From an uncultured Pseudomonadota bacterium (lineage in GTDB: Bacteria; Pseudomonadota; Gammaproteobacteria; Burkholderiales; Burkholderiaceae_C): a stretch of DNA of 64,000 bases. Within the stretch, counting starts at the first letter, position 1. Each line of letters begins with the position of its first letter. The DNA lies in the NCBI GenBank assembly GCA_945952465.1, contig CAMFIB010000002.1, forward strand, positions 62,001 to 126,000. Direction: 5' to 3'. Shown piece after piece: positions 33,977-42,393 of this stretch. A model generated the notes under the pieces. The model did not search any database, was not told the DNA's origin, and saw only the letters and a list, made by a program, of their open reading frames with translations. The position numbers were made by a program, and so were the translations under genes.

Positions 33977-35379
33977 GCGGCCGCCTCGTCGTCGTTTCCA
34001 ACCGCATCGCCGACCCGCGCAAGCCAGCGGCCGGCGGGCTCGCCGTGGCGGTGGGCGAAGCGCTCAACCGCACCGGCGGCCTGTGGTTTGGCTGGAGCGG
34101 CAACATCGTGGAAGGCGGCACGCCGGGCGAGGGCGCGTTGCGCGTCGAGCAGGCCGGCAAGGTCGAGCTGGCCACGGTGGACCTGAGCCGCGAAGACCAC
34201 GACGCCTTCTACCTCGGCTACAGCAACAACGTGCTGTGGCCGGTGTTCCATTACCGGCTGGATCTCGCGCGTTTCGACGCCGGCTATTTCCCCGGCTACC
34301 GCCGCGCCAACCGCCTGTTCGCGCGCGAGCTGGCCAAGCTGCTGCAGCCCGACGACGTGGTCTGGGTGCACGACTACCACCTGATGCCGCTGGCCCATGA
34401 GCTGCGCCAGCTCGGCTGCCGGCAGCGCATGGGCTTCTTCCTGCACATTCCGCTGCCGCCGCCACAAATCCTCGCCGCCATTCCCGAGCACGAGTGGCTG
34501 ATGCGCACGCTGTTCGCCTACGACCTCGCCGGTTTCCAGAGCGAGGCCGACATGACGCACTTTTCGCGCTATGTGGAAAGCGAGGCGCGGGCGCGGGTGC
34601 TGGACGCCCACCACTTCACGCTCGACGGACGCACGCTGCGCGCGCAGGCCTTCCCGATCGGCATCGACGTGGACGAATTCGAAGAGCTGGCCGAGGCCCG
34701 CGAGGCGCGGCAGGTGGCTGGCGTGATGCGCCAGCAGTACGCCACGCGGCAACTGCTCATCGGCATCGACCGGCTCGATTACTCCAAGGGCATTCCGCAC
34801 CGGGTGCGCGCGTTCCGCGAGCTGCTGGCGCAGCACGAGGACATGCGCAACCTGGCCACGCTGATCCAGATCGCGTCGCCGTCGCGCGAAGACCTGAACG
34901 CCTACGCCGACATCCGCGCCGAACTCGACCAGCTCTGCGGCGCCATCAACGGCGACTACGGCGATTTCGACTGGATGCCGGTGCGCTACATCCGCCGCGT
35001 GGTGGCGCGCAAGCGGGTGCCGGGGCTGTACCGCGCAGCCCGCGTCGGCCTGGTCACGCCGCTACGCGACGGCATGAACCTGGTCGCCAAGGAATTCGTC
35101 GTGGCTCAGGAGTACAACGACCCCGGCGTGCTGGTGCTGTCACGTTTCGCGGGGGCGGCCGAGCAGTTGCAGGAGGCGCTGCTGGTGAACCCCTACGACG
35201 CCCACGGCACGGCAGAGACCATCTACCGCGCGCTGCAGATGCCGCTGGGCGAGCGGCGCGAGCGGCACCAGGCGCTGCTGGGCCGCATCAAGGAGCACGA
35301 CGTGCACTGGTGGCGCCAGACCTTCCTGGACGCGCTGGACGAAACCGCTCAGTCGGCCACCAGGGCCAGGGCGGCGTAG
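33973..35379 (+). CDS. otsA: Trehalose-6-phosphate synthase OtsA
   Basis: GT20 glycosyltransferase joining UDP-glucose and glucose 6-phosphate. It has 468 residues with the N-terminal loop VVVSNRIADPRKPAAGGLAV, WVHDYHLMPLAHELR, FFLHIPLPPP, GIDRLDYSKGIPHRVRAF and LRDGMNLVAKEFVVAQ, all in normal order and at the usual spacing. The ATG overlaps the GH15 stop. The last 31 bp overlap the 3' end of the convergent ROK kinase gene. Confidence 0.96.
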   Translation: MSGRLVVVSNRIADPRKPAAGGLAVAVGEALNRTGGLWFGWSGNIVEGGTPGEGALRVEQAGKVELATVDLSREDHDAFYLGYSNNVLWPVFHYRLDLARFDAGYFPGYRRANRLFARELAKLLQPDDVVWVHDYHLMPLAHELRQLGCRQRMGFFLHIPLPPPQILAAIPEHEWLMRTLFAYDLAGFQSEADMTHFSRYVESEARARVLDAHHFTLDGRTLRAQAFPIGIDVDEFEELAEAREARQVAGVMRQQYATRQLLIGIDRLDYSKGIPHRVRAFRELLAQHEDMRNLATLIQIASPSREDLNAYADIRAELDQLCGAINGDYGDFDWMPVRYIRRVVARKRVPGLYRAARVGLVTPLRDGMNLVAKEFVVAQEYNDPGVLVLSRFAGAAEQLQEALLVNPYDAHGTAETIYRALQMPLGERRERHQALLGRIKEHDVHWWRQTFLDALDETAQSATRARAA

Positions 35380-36287
35380 TCGCCCACCGCGTCGGCCAGC
35401 CCGGCCGGCACCAGTTCCACACCGCCCGTCAGCGCCGGCAGCCGGCCCGCCACCTCGGCGCGCAGCAGCGGCAGCAGGCGCTCGCGGTGGTGCCAGAACA
35501 CGCTGCCGCCCAGGCTGATGCGCTGCAGGTCCAGCGTGACCGCCAGGTTGTAGAGCATGCGGCCCACCACCCGGCAGACCTCGGCCACCCGGGCCTGCGC
35601 GGCGGCGTCGCCGTGCGAGGCGGCCGCCATCAGGGAGGCGGCGTCGATGCCGAAGCGCCGGCCGATCGCGCTGCCCGCCGCGAGGCCCTCCACGTCGCCG
35701 TCGTTGCCGCAGCCGCAGACCGCGTGCGGCGCGGTGTCGCTGACGAAGCTGTGGCCCGCGTGGCCGGCGTTGGCGTTCTTGCCGCGCAGCACGCGGCCGT
35801 CCACGCACAGGCCGGTGCCCACGCCGGTGCTCCAGGTCACGTAGGCGCAGTGGTCCATGCCCTGCAGCGCGCCCCAGCGCCGCTCGGCGATGAGTGCGGC
35901 CACCGCGTCGTTTTCCACCACCAGCTTCGCGCCGGGCAGCGCCGCGCGCAACGGGGCTTCGAGCGGCGCGGTGCGCCAGTGATTCAGCAGGCCGGGCGCC
36001 GCGCCCTCCAGCCCGCCGCAGATGTTGGGCGTGGCCAGTTCGATCAACCCGCCGCGCAGCTCGAAAGGCCCGCAACTGGAAATGCCCACGGCGGTCAGTT
36101 CGGTGGGCGGGCAGCCGTGCGCGGCGCAGGCCTCGGTGAGCAGCCGCAGCACCTGTTCGGCCACGGCGGTCTCGTCGCCGATCTTGGCGGTGGGTTCGGT
36201 GCGGCGGCCGATCAGCGTGCGGTCGTGCCCGTCGTTCAAGCTGACCGCGACCTTGGTGCCGCCGATGTCGACGCAGGCCTTCATCAT
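35349..36287 (-). CDS. ROK family sugar kinase (fructokinase/glucokinase-like)
   Basis: 312 residues of the ROK family with the ATP-binding opening KACVDIGGTKVAVSL, the catalytic VENDAVAALIAERRWGA (Asp in ENDA), and STGVGTGLCVDGRVLRG. The family zinc motif, usually CxCGxxGCxE, here reads CGCGNDGDVE, so the third cysteine is Asp; with GHAGHSF upstream still present, zinc binding may be weakened or altered. Start at 36287 overlaps the DUF2905 stop by one base. Facing the trehalose operon, it could phosphorylate glucose released from trehalose (inference). Confidence 0.88.
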   Translation of the reverse strand: MMKACVDIGGTKVAVSLNDGHDRTLIGRRTEPTAKIGDETAVAEQVLRLLTEACAAHGCPPTELTAVGISSCGPFELRGGLIELATPNICGGLEGAAPGLLNHWRTAPLEAPLRAALPGAKLVVENDAVAALIAERRWGALQGMDHCAYVTWSTGVGTGLCVDGRVLRGKNANAGHAGHSFVSDTAPHAVCGCGNDGDVEGLAAGSAIGRRFGIDAASLMAAASHGDAAAQARVAEVCRVVGRMLYNLAVTLDLQRISLGGSVFWHHRERLLPLLRAEVAGRLPALTGGVELVPAGLADAVGDYAALALVAD

Positions 36288-36481
36288 CAGACGAGTCTGG
36301 AAATGCCGCTGGCAATCAGGCTCAGCACCACCGTGGTGGCGAGCGGGATGTACCAGTCGCGGCCAAACGCGCGGAAGCGGAAATCGCCCGGCAGACGGCC
36401 GAAGCCGAAGCGGCTCAGGAAGGGCATCAGGCCGTTGATGAGCACCAGCGCGAGCAGCGTGACGATGAGCCAGCGGATCAT
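36287..36481 (-). CDS. DUF2905 family small membrane protein
   Basis: A 64-residue protein with two hydrophobic helices (LIVTLLALVLINGLMPFL and IPLATTVVLSLIASGISRL) around the family centre GRLPGDFRF. DUF2905 proteins are of unknown function and widespread. The ATG at 36481 is preferred over an upstream one. It is translationally coupled to the ROK kinase. Confidence 0.85.
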   Translation of the reverse strand: MIRWLIVTLLALVLINGLMPFLSRFGFGRLPGDFRFRAFGRDWYIPLATTVVLSLIASGISRLV

Positions 36482-36520
36482 GGTGTGGGCGTGTGGCAAG
36501 GGGCCGAAAAGGCCCCTGCG

Positions 36521-37618
36521 TCACAGTGTATGCGTCCGGTCGCCGGCCGTGAAACCAAGGGCTTCCCAGGGTTCGCCGGCGCAGAAGGCCAGCACCTTGA
36601 ACAGCTCGCCCATCTCGTGTTCATTGACCAGCCGCAGCGCCATCGCGCGGTCGACGAGCGAGGCCGCTTCGAGCCGAGGCGCCAGCCCGCTGTTCAGCAG
36701 GAAACGGCCCTGCGAGGCGTAGCCCAGCACGTTCAGGCCGGCGTTCTGCGCGGCCAGCGCGATGCCGGTGAAATCGACGTGGGCGGTGATGTCTTTCGCG
36801 CCCACGTCCACCAGCGGGTCGTGGTCGGTGCGGTGGCCCTGGTGGCAGACCAGCGTGCCGGTGGCGCGCTGCGGGTGCCAGTACTCGGCCTCTGGAAAAC
36901 CGTAGTCGATGAAGAAGGCCGCGCCTTTTTTCAGCGCCGCCGCCAGCGTGGCGGTGAAGGCGATCGCCTGCGGGTGAATTTCGGTGAGGTAGTCGTGCCC
37001 GCCCGGCACCTCGAGCGGCGGCCGCAGCGGGGTGGGGCGGTCCTGCCAGACGAAGGCGCCCTCGCGCCGCGCCACGCCGCGTTCGTGCCACACGCCGCCC
37101 GTGCGCACCAGCAGCTGCACGGGCATCGCGTCCAGCACCTCGTTGCCGACCACCACCGCCTCGATGCTCTGCGGCAGCGCATCAACCCAGCACACCCGCT
37201 CGCCGAAAGCCGCCAGCCGCGCCTGCTGGCGCTCGCGCAGGCTGGCCGACAGTTCCACGACCACATAGCGTGTCACCCGGTCACCCAGCGCGTTCAGCAA
37301 CTGCTCGGCCAGCGCGCCCGAGCCGGCGCCGAACTCCCAGACCTCGGTCGTGCCGGTGTTCTCCAGCGCTTCGGCCACCGAGGCGGCCAGTGTCGCGCCG
37401 AACAGCGGCGACATTTCAGGCGCGGTCACGAAGTCGCTGCCCGATTGCGGCATGGCGCCGAACTTGCGGCGGTCGCCCGCGTAATAGCCCAGGCCCGGCG
37501 CGTACAGCGCCAGCGCCATGAAGCGGTCGAACGGCAACCAGCCGCCCGCGCTGGCAATGGCAGCGGCCACGGTGGTGCGCAGGGCGCTCGCTACACTGTC
37601 GTCGGTCATCGTCGTCAT
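36521..37618 (-). CDS. MidA/NDUFAF7-like SAM-dependent methyltransferase
   Basis: 365 residues with the family layout: FDRFMALALYAPGLGYYAGD, KFGAMPQSGSDFVTAPEMSPLFG, the SAM-binding WEFGAGSGALAEQLL, GNEVLDAMPV, AAFFIDYGFPEAEYWHPQRATGTL and DITAHVDFTGIA. The mitochondrial homolog NDUFAF7 methylates an arginine of complex I; bacterial members are usually annotated as SAM-dependent methyltransferases. Start at 37618 or nine bases later. It is divergent from the pteridine-reductase gene, with 22 bp between start codons. Confidence 0.9.
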   Translation of the reverse strand: MTTMTDDSVASALRTTVAAAIASAGGWLPFDRFMALALYAPGLGYYAGDRRKFGAMPQSGSDFVTAPEMSPLFGATLAASVAEALENTGTTEVWEFGAGSGALAEQLLNALGDRVTRYVVVELSASLRERQQARLAAFGERVCWVDALPQSIEAVVVGNEVLDAMPVQLLVRTGGVWHERGVARREGAFVWQDRPTPLRPPLEVPGGHDYLTEIHPQAIAFTATLAAALKKGAAFFIDYGFPEAEYWHPQRATGTLVCHQGHRTDHDPLVDVGAKDITAHVDFTGIALAAQNAGLNVLGYASQGRFLLNSGLAPRLEAASLVDRAMALRLVNEHEMGELFKVLAFCAGEPWEALGFTAGDRTHTL

Positions 37619-37640
37619 CTGGCCGCGATTGTCCCCCACC

Positions 37641-38411
37641 ATGTCTGCCGACACCGCCCCCCGCCCCGTCGTCCTCGTCACCGGCGCCGCCAAACGGCTG
37701 GGCCGCGAGATCGCGCTGGCGCTCGCCGCCGCCGGCTGGCGCGTGGCCGTGCACTACCGCGAATCGGCCGACGATGCTCTTAAAACTGTAGCTGACTGCG
37801 CCCATTCCACGCTGGCTTGCGCCGCTTTTCAATGCGATCTGGCCGACGAGGCCGCAACCCGCGCCCTGGTGCCCGCCGTGGTGGCCGACATGGGCCGGCT
37901 CGACGCCGTGGTCAACAGCGCCTCCACCTTCGAGTTCGACAGCGCCGCCAGCTTCGGCTATGCCATGCTGGAGCGTCACCTGCGCAGCAACACCGCCGCG
38001 CCGGTGCTGCTGGCGCAGGCGCTGCACGAGCACCTGGTTGGCCGTGACGCCACTGGCGCCGTGGTGAACCTGCTCGACCAGAAGCTGTGGAACCAGAACC
38101 CCGATTTCTTCAGCTACACGCTCTCCAAGGCCGCGCTGGAGGCCGCCAACACCCTGCTGGCGCTGGCGCTGGCGCCGCGCGTGCGCGTCGTGGGCGTGGC
38201 GCCCGGCCTCACGCTCACCAGCCCCATGCTCACGCCCGAGAAATTTGCCGAGCTGCACCGGCAAAGCCCGCTCGGCCGTTCGTCCACCCCCGCCGACGTG
38301 GCCGCCGCCGTGCGCTTTGCGCTGGAGAACGGCGCCATCACCGGCACCACGCTGCTGGTCGACGGCGGCCAGCACCTGATGCGTTTCGACCGCGATTTTT
38401 CGAAGATGTGA
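37641..38411 (+). CDS. SDR family oxidoreductase, pteridine reductase/FolM-like
   Basis: A 256-residue NADP-dependent short-chain dehydrogenase with VTGAAKRLGREIALALAAAGW (cofactor loop TGxxxRxG as in pteridine reductases), NSASTFEFDSA, and the catalytic YTLSKAALE. Together with the FolB-like gene that follows it likely works on tetrahydromonapterin or folate precursors. The stop overlaps a possible GTG start of that gene. Residues about 45-66, between the first cofactor strand and CDLADEAATRALV, are encoded by a family A repeat. Confidence 0.88.
   Translation: MSADTAPRPVVLVTGAAKRLGREIALALAAAGWRVAVHYRESADDALKTVADCAHSTLACAAFQCDLADEAATRALVPAVVADMGRLDAVVNSASTFEFDSAASFGYAMLERHLRSNTAAPVLLAQALHEHLVGRDATGAVVNLLDQKLWNQNPDFFSYTLSKAALEAANTLLALALAPRVRVVGVAPGLTLTSPMLTPEKFAELHRQSPLGRSSTPADVAAAVRFALENGAITGTTLLVDGGQHLMRFDRDFSKM
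37773..37838 (+). repeat. Family A interspersed repeat, copy 5 (in-frame inside pteridine reductase gene)
   Basis: ATGCTCTTAAAACTGTAGCT, then CCCATTCCACGCTGGCTTGC and GCCGCTTTTC. It aligns with copy 2 with little length difference, and with copy 6 over the CATTCC-CGCTG block. It encodes helix and strand residues rather than an obvious extra loop. Confidence 0.7.
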
Positions 38412-38419
38412 AAACCAGA

Positions 38420-38791
38420 ATGTTCAACGCCAAAGGCCTGCAGATCCTCACCCTCACCGGGCTGCGCTTCGACGCCAACCTCGGCATCCTGCACCACGAG
38501 AAAAGCTCGCCCCAGCCTATCCAGGTCGACGCCGAACTCAACCTCGGCACCCAGCCGCTGCTGCCGCGCGACGACGACATCACCCACGTGCTCGACTACC
38601 GCAAGGTGCGCCAGATCATCATCGACGAGTGCCGCGCCGAACACGTCAATTTGCTCGAAAGCCTGATCGGCAAGCTCGCCCACCGCCTGATGACGCTGCC
38701 CGGCGTGCTCGGCGTGCGCGTGAAGATCGCCAAGCTCGAGATTTTTGAGGATTGCGAAGTCGCGATCCGGGTGGAGACGGGGCAGTGGTAG
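38420..38791 (+). CDS. Dihydroneopterin aldolase-like protein (FolB/FolX family)
   Basis: 123 residues of the tunnel-fold FolB/FolX family: LTLTGLRFDANLGILHHEKSS, DDITHVLDYRKVRQIII (acidic/Tyr block), EHVNLLESLIGKLAHRLM with the conserved Glu, and GVRVKIAKLEIFEDCEVAIRVE. Members cleave or epimerise dihydroneopterin in folate or monapterin synthesis. The ATG at 38420 is used; a GTG at 38408 overlapping the previous stop is also possible. It forms a pair with the upstream pteridine reductase. Confidence 0.85.
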   Translation: MFNAKGLQILTLTGLRFDANLGILHHEKSSPQPIQVDAELNLGTQPLLPRDDDITHVLDYRKVRQIIIDECRAEHVNLLESLIGKLAHRLMTLPGVLGVRVKIAKLEIFEDCEVAIRVETGQW

Positions 38792-38830
38792 GGCGCGCCT
38801 GACGGGTGGCCCCGGTGAGACAATAGCCCC

Positions 38831-39817
38831 ATGTCTGCCGTCTGGATCGAAGCCGAGGCTTCCGCTGCTGCCAACCCCCTGAAAATCGAGCGCGAAACGC
38901 ACAAGCTCGAGAAGCGGCTGTGCCGGCTGATGGGGCAGGCCATCGTCGACTTCAACATGATCGAGGAAGGCGACAAGGTCATGGTCTGCCTGTCGGGCGG
39001 CAAGGACAGCTACGCGATGCTCGACATCCTGCTGAAGATGCAGGCGCGCGCGCCGATCCGTTTCGACATCGTGGCGGTCAACCTCGATCAGAAGCAGCCC
39101 GGCTTTCCGGCGCATGTGTTGCCGGAGTACCTGACGAAGCTGGGCATTCCGTTCCACATCGAGAACCAGGACACCTACTCCATCGTCAAGGACAAGATCG
39201 CGCCGGGCAAGACGATGTGCAGCCTGTGTTCGCGGCTGCGGCGCGGCATCCTGTACCGGGTGGCGGACGAGCTGGGTGCCACCAAGGTGGCGCTGGGCCA
39301 CCACCGCGACGACATGCTGCAGACGCTGTTTTTGAACATGTTCTTCGGCGGCAAGCTCAAGGGCATGCCGCCCAAGCTGGTGAGCGACGACGGCCGCCAC
39401 ATCGTGATCCGGCCGCTGGCCTACGTGGCCGAAAAAGACCTGGCGCGCTGGGCCGAGCACCGGCAATTTCCCATCATCCCGTGCACGCTGTGCGGCAGCC
39501 AGGAAAACCTGCAGCGCAAGCAGGTGGCGGCCATGCTGCGCGACTGGGAAAAGAAGTTTCCCGGCCGGGTCGAGAGCCTGTTCACGTCGCTGCAGAACGT
39601 GGTGCCGTCGCACCTGATGGACAAGCGCCATTACGGCTTCGAAGGCCTGCAGGTCACGGGGACACCCGACCCCGATGGCGACAAGGCTTTCGACGCCGAC
39701 GATGATGCGTTCACGGCCGTGGCGCCGGTCGCCGGGCTGCCGTCGGTGCAGGCCATTCCGGTGCTGCGCCGCGATGCCGGAACTTCAACCGCGCTGCCGC
39801 CGTCCAACCCGTCATGA
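38831..39817 (+). CDS. ttcA: tRNA 2-thiocytidine(32) synthetase TtcA
   Basis: An ATP- and Fe-S-dependent enzyme that thiolates cytidine 32 of tRNA. It has 328 residues with the PP-loop SGGKDS at 55-60, the [10 protein letters not shown] pair of cysteines near 135, [15 protein letters not shown], and a further [14 protein letters not shown] block near 220. The C-terminal about 40 residues are a variable tail. The gene overlaps the next start by four bases. Confidence 0.95.
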   Translation: MSAVWIEAEASAAANPLKIERETHKLEKRLCRLMGQAIVDFNMIEEGDKVMVCLSGGKDSYAMLDILLKMQARAPIRFDIVAVNLDQKQPGFPAHVLPEYLTKLGIPFHIENQDTYSIVKDKIAPGKTMCSLCSRLRRGILYRVADELGATKVALGHHRDDMLQTLFLNMFFGGKLKGMPPKLVSDDGRHIVIRPLAYVAEKDLARWAEHRQFPIIPCTLCGSQENLQRKQVAAMLRDWEKKFPGRVESLFTSLQNVVPSHLMDKRHYGFEGLQVTGTPDPDGDKAFDADDDAFTAVAPVAGLPSVQAIPVLRRDAGTSTALPPSNPS

Positions 39818-40491
39818 CCTCCTCGCGCCGCCTTGTCTCGCTCACCCGCATCGGGTTGCCGGGGCTGGTGGCGGTGCTGTTGTCGGCCTGCGGAACGGTG
39901 CGGGTCGATTCCGAGGTGAATGCCTTCTCCACGCTGCCGCCGCGTGCCGCGCCGAACGCGCCGGTGCTGGCGGGCGGCTACCGCTTCGAGGCGCTGCCGT
40001 CGCAGCAGGCCGACCCGGCCGCGCTGGCGGCGGTGGAGGCCATTGCCCAGCAGTCGCTGCAGCAGGCGGGGCTGCAGCGCGACGACGCCCAGGCGCGCTA
40101 CTCGGTGTTGGTGAACGTGCGGGTCATGCTGTCGCGCCGCGGCGGCTGGGACGACACCTTCGGCTGGCGGCCCTGGGGCTACGGCTATTGGCCGGCGCGC
40201 TACGGCGGCTATTACGGCCACTACGGCTACCCCGGTTACGGTTTCGGGCGCCCTTACGGGCTGTGGGACTACGGCCCCTCGCCGCTGTACCGCCACGAGG
40301 TGCAGGTGGTGCTGCGCGACCTGAAGACCCAGCAGGTGGTGTTCGAGAGCAATGCCGTGCACGAGGGGCTGTGGGCCAGCAGCGAGCGGCTGCTGCCGGC
40401 GTTGATGGCGGCGGCGCTGCAAGACTTTCCCAACCCGCCACGCGGCGTGCGCCGCGTCAACGTCGAGCTGCCGGGCGCGCCACAGCGTTAG
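39814..40491 (+). CDS. DUF4136 domain lipoprotein
   Basis: 225 residues with a lipoprotein signal ending at a lipobox (AVLLSACGT). The mature part has the DUF4136 pattern ([32 protein letters not shown] and [11 protein letters not shown]) and a Gly/Tyr-rich central stretch ([20 protein letters not shown]). The C-terminal half ([27 protein letters not shown]) completes the domain. Function is unknown; anchored in the outer membrane by prediction. Confidence 0.85.
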   Translation: MTSSRRLVSLTRIGLPGLVAVLLSACGTVRVDSEVNAFSTLPPRAAPNAPVLAGGYRFEALPSQQADPAALAAVEAIAQQSLQQAGLQRDDAQARYSVLVNVRVMLSRRGGWDDTFGWRPWGYGYWPARYGGYYGHYGYPGYGFGRPYGLWDYGPSPLYRHEVQVVLRDLKTQQVVFESNAVHEGLWASSERLLPALMAAALQDFPNPPRGVRRVNVELPGAPQR

Positions 40492-40538
40492 GGGCGGCGC
40501 TCCAAGCGCCGCCGGCGCGATGGGAGCAAAATGCTGCT

Positions 40539-41186
40539 ATGCAACAAAGCCTGAGACTGATCGTGGTCCGCCATGGCGAGACCGCCTGGAACGTCGACAC
40601 CCGCATCCAGGGCCACCTCGACGTGCCGCTCAACACGCGCGGCCTGTGGCAGGCCGACCGGCTGGCCGGCGCGCTGGCCGACGAGCCCGTCGACGCCATC
40701 TACAGCAGCAACCTCATCCGCGCCCGCCAGACGGCCGAGGCCATTGGCCGGGTCAGCGGCGTGCCGGTGCAGGTGGAGGCCGGGCTGCGGGAGCGCGGTT
40801 TCGGCATTTTCGAAGGGCAGACCTTCGAGCAGATCCACAGCCAGTGGCCGGAGCAGGCCAGCCGCTGGCGCAGGCGCGACCCGGTGTTCGCGCCCGAAGG
40901 CGGCGAATCGCTGGAGGCCGTGCGCGACCGGGTGCTGGCCGCCACGCAGACCATCGTCAAACGCCACGTCAACGACCAGCAGGTGGTGCTGGTGGCGCAC
41001 GGCGGCGTGATGGACGTGCTGTACCGCGCCGCCACCGGCCAGGCGCTGCAGGCGCCGCGCACCTGGGAACTGGGCAACGCGGCCATCAACCGTTTGCTGT
41101 CCACCGAGGCCGGCCTCACGCTGGTCGGCTGGTCCGACACCCGCCACCTGGACGAGACCGAACCGCTCGATGAGACCACCGCCTGA
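40539..41186 (+). CDS. Histidine phosphatase family protein (GpmB-like)
   Basis: 215 residues with the phosphoglycerate mutase-like active site LIVVRHGETAWN near the N-terminus, IYSSNLIRARQTAEAI, the second Arg/Glu region ERGFGIFEGQTFEQI and the second catalytic histidine in VVLVAHGGVMDVL. Members act as phosphatases on small metabolites; the substrate is not predictable. The end overlaps the next gene by 17 bases in another frame. Confidence 0.9.
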   Translation: MQQSLRLIVVRHGETAWNVDTRIQGHLDVPLNTRGLWQADRLAGALADEPVDAIYSSNLIRARQTAEAIGRVSGVPVQVEAGLRERGFGIFEGQTFEQIHSQWPEQASRWRRRDPVFAPEGGESLEAVRDRVLAATQTIVKRHVNDQQVVLVAHGGVMDVLYRAATGQALQAPRTWELGNAAINRLLSTEAGLTLVGWSDTRHLDETEPLDETTA

Positions 41187-42309
41187 GGCTGTGATCGGCC
41201 AGGGTGCCGGGGCCATCGACACGCCCGCCCTGGTGATCGACCTCGACGCGATGGACCGCAACATCGCCCGCCTCGCCGCTTTCGCGCGGCAGCACGGCGT
41301 GCGCTGGCGGCCGCATGCCAAAACCCACAAGAGCGCCGAGATCGGCCGGTTGCAGATGGCGGCCGGCGCGGCGGGTGTCTGCGTGCAGAAGACCGGCGAG
41401 GCCGAGGCATTGGCCGACGGCGGCGTGACCGACATTTTGATCAGCAACGAGGTGGTGGCGCCGGCCAAGCTGGCGCGTGTGGCGGCGCTGGCCGACCGGC
41501 TGAACGCGGCCGGCGGGCGGCTGGGCATCGTGGTCGACAGCCTCGACGGCGTGGCCGCGCTGGCCCTTGCGTTCGCCGGGCGGCAGTCGGCGATCGACGT
41601 GTTCGTGGAACTCGACGTGGGCCAGGGCCGCTGCGGCGTCTGGCCGGGCGAGCCGGCGCTCGAGCTGGCGCGGGCCGTTGTGGCAGAGCGGGCGCTCACC
41701 TTTGCCGGCCTGCAGGCCTACAACGGCAAGGCCCAGCACCAGCGGGCGGCGCAGACGCGGCGCGAGGCCGTGGCCGCCGTGGTGGCCGACGTGCTGCGCA
41801 CCCGCGCGGTGCTGGAGGCCGCCGGCATCGCGGTGCCGCTGGTCACCGGCGCCGGCACCGGCACTTTTCCGTTCGAGGCGGCGAGCGGCGTGTTCGGCGA
41901 GCTGCAGGCCGGCTCCTTCGTGTTCATGGACGTGGACTACGCCCGCAACGAACCCGAGGCGGGCCAGCCGGTGTTCGAGAACGCGCTGTTCGTGAAAACC
42001 CAGGTCATGTCGCGCCGCGAGGCCCATGCGGTGTGCGACGCCGGCCTGAAAAGCCACGCCACCGATTCCGGCCTGCCCCGCGTGTGGGGCCGCACCGAGG
42101 CCGAGCTGGCCTGCACGCTCGCCAACGACGAGCACACGGTGCTGCGCGGCAGCGCGTTGCCGGCGCTGGGCGACACGCTCTGGCTGGTGCCCGGCCACTG
42201 CGACCCCACGGTGAACCTGCACGACCACGCGGTTGGCGTGCGCGGCGGGCTGGCGGGCGGCACGGTGGAGCGCGTCATCCGCATCGACGCGCGCGGCGCC
42301 AGCACCTGA
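41170..42309 (+). CDS. PLP-dependent D-threonine aldolase-like protein (DSD1/alanine racemase fold)
   Basis: 379 residues. The fold-type III start TPALVIDLDAMDRNIARLAAFA precedes RPHAKTHKSAEIGRLQM, which holds the PLP lysine (KTHK). GAGTGTFPFEA, LQAGSFVFMDVDYARN and a C-terminal DEHTVLRG...LVPGHCDPTVNLHD block with the metal-binding His/Cys complete the family pattern. It acts on beta-hydroxy-D-amino acids in characterised relatives (D-threonine aldolase, D-serine dehydratase). The start overlaps the phosphatase gene. Confidence 0.9.
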   Translation: MRPPPEAVIGQGAGAIDTPALVIDLDAMDRNIARLAAFARQHGVRWRPHAKTHKSAEIGRLQMAAGAAGVCVQKTGEAEALADGGVTDILISNEVVAPAKLARVAALADRLNAAGGRLGIVVDSLDGVAALALAFAGRQSAIDVFVELDVGQGRCGVWPGEPALELARAVVAERALTFAGLQAYNGKAQHQRAAQTRREAVAAVVADVLRTRAVLEAAGIAVPLVTGAGTGTFPFEAASGVFGELQAGSFVFMDVDYARNEPEAGQPVFENALFVKTQVMSRREAHAVCDAGLKSHATDSGLPRVWGRTEAELACTLANDEHTVLRGSALPALGDTLWLVPGHCDPTVNLHDHAVGVRGGLAGGTVERVIRIDARGAST

Positions 42310-42321
42310 GCGGCGCCGGGG

Positions 42322-42391
42322 TTGCTCCTGAATCAATAGCTGAAAAGTGCCATTCCGCGCTGACTTGCGGCCGATTTCGTTCTGAAAATCG
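42322..42391 (+). repeat. Family A interspersed repeat, copy 6 (intergenic)
   Basis: GCTCCTGAATCAATAGCTG, then GTGCCATTCCGCGCTGACTTG and a T/A-rich end with TTCTGAAAATC. It fills the 84-bp convergent gap between the aldolase and rhomboid genes and shows the element outside a gene. Confidence 0.75.
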
Positions 42392-42393
42392 GG

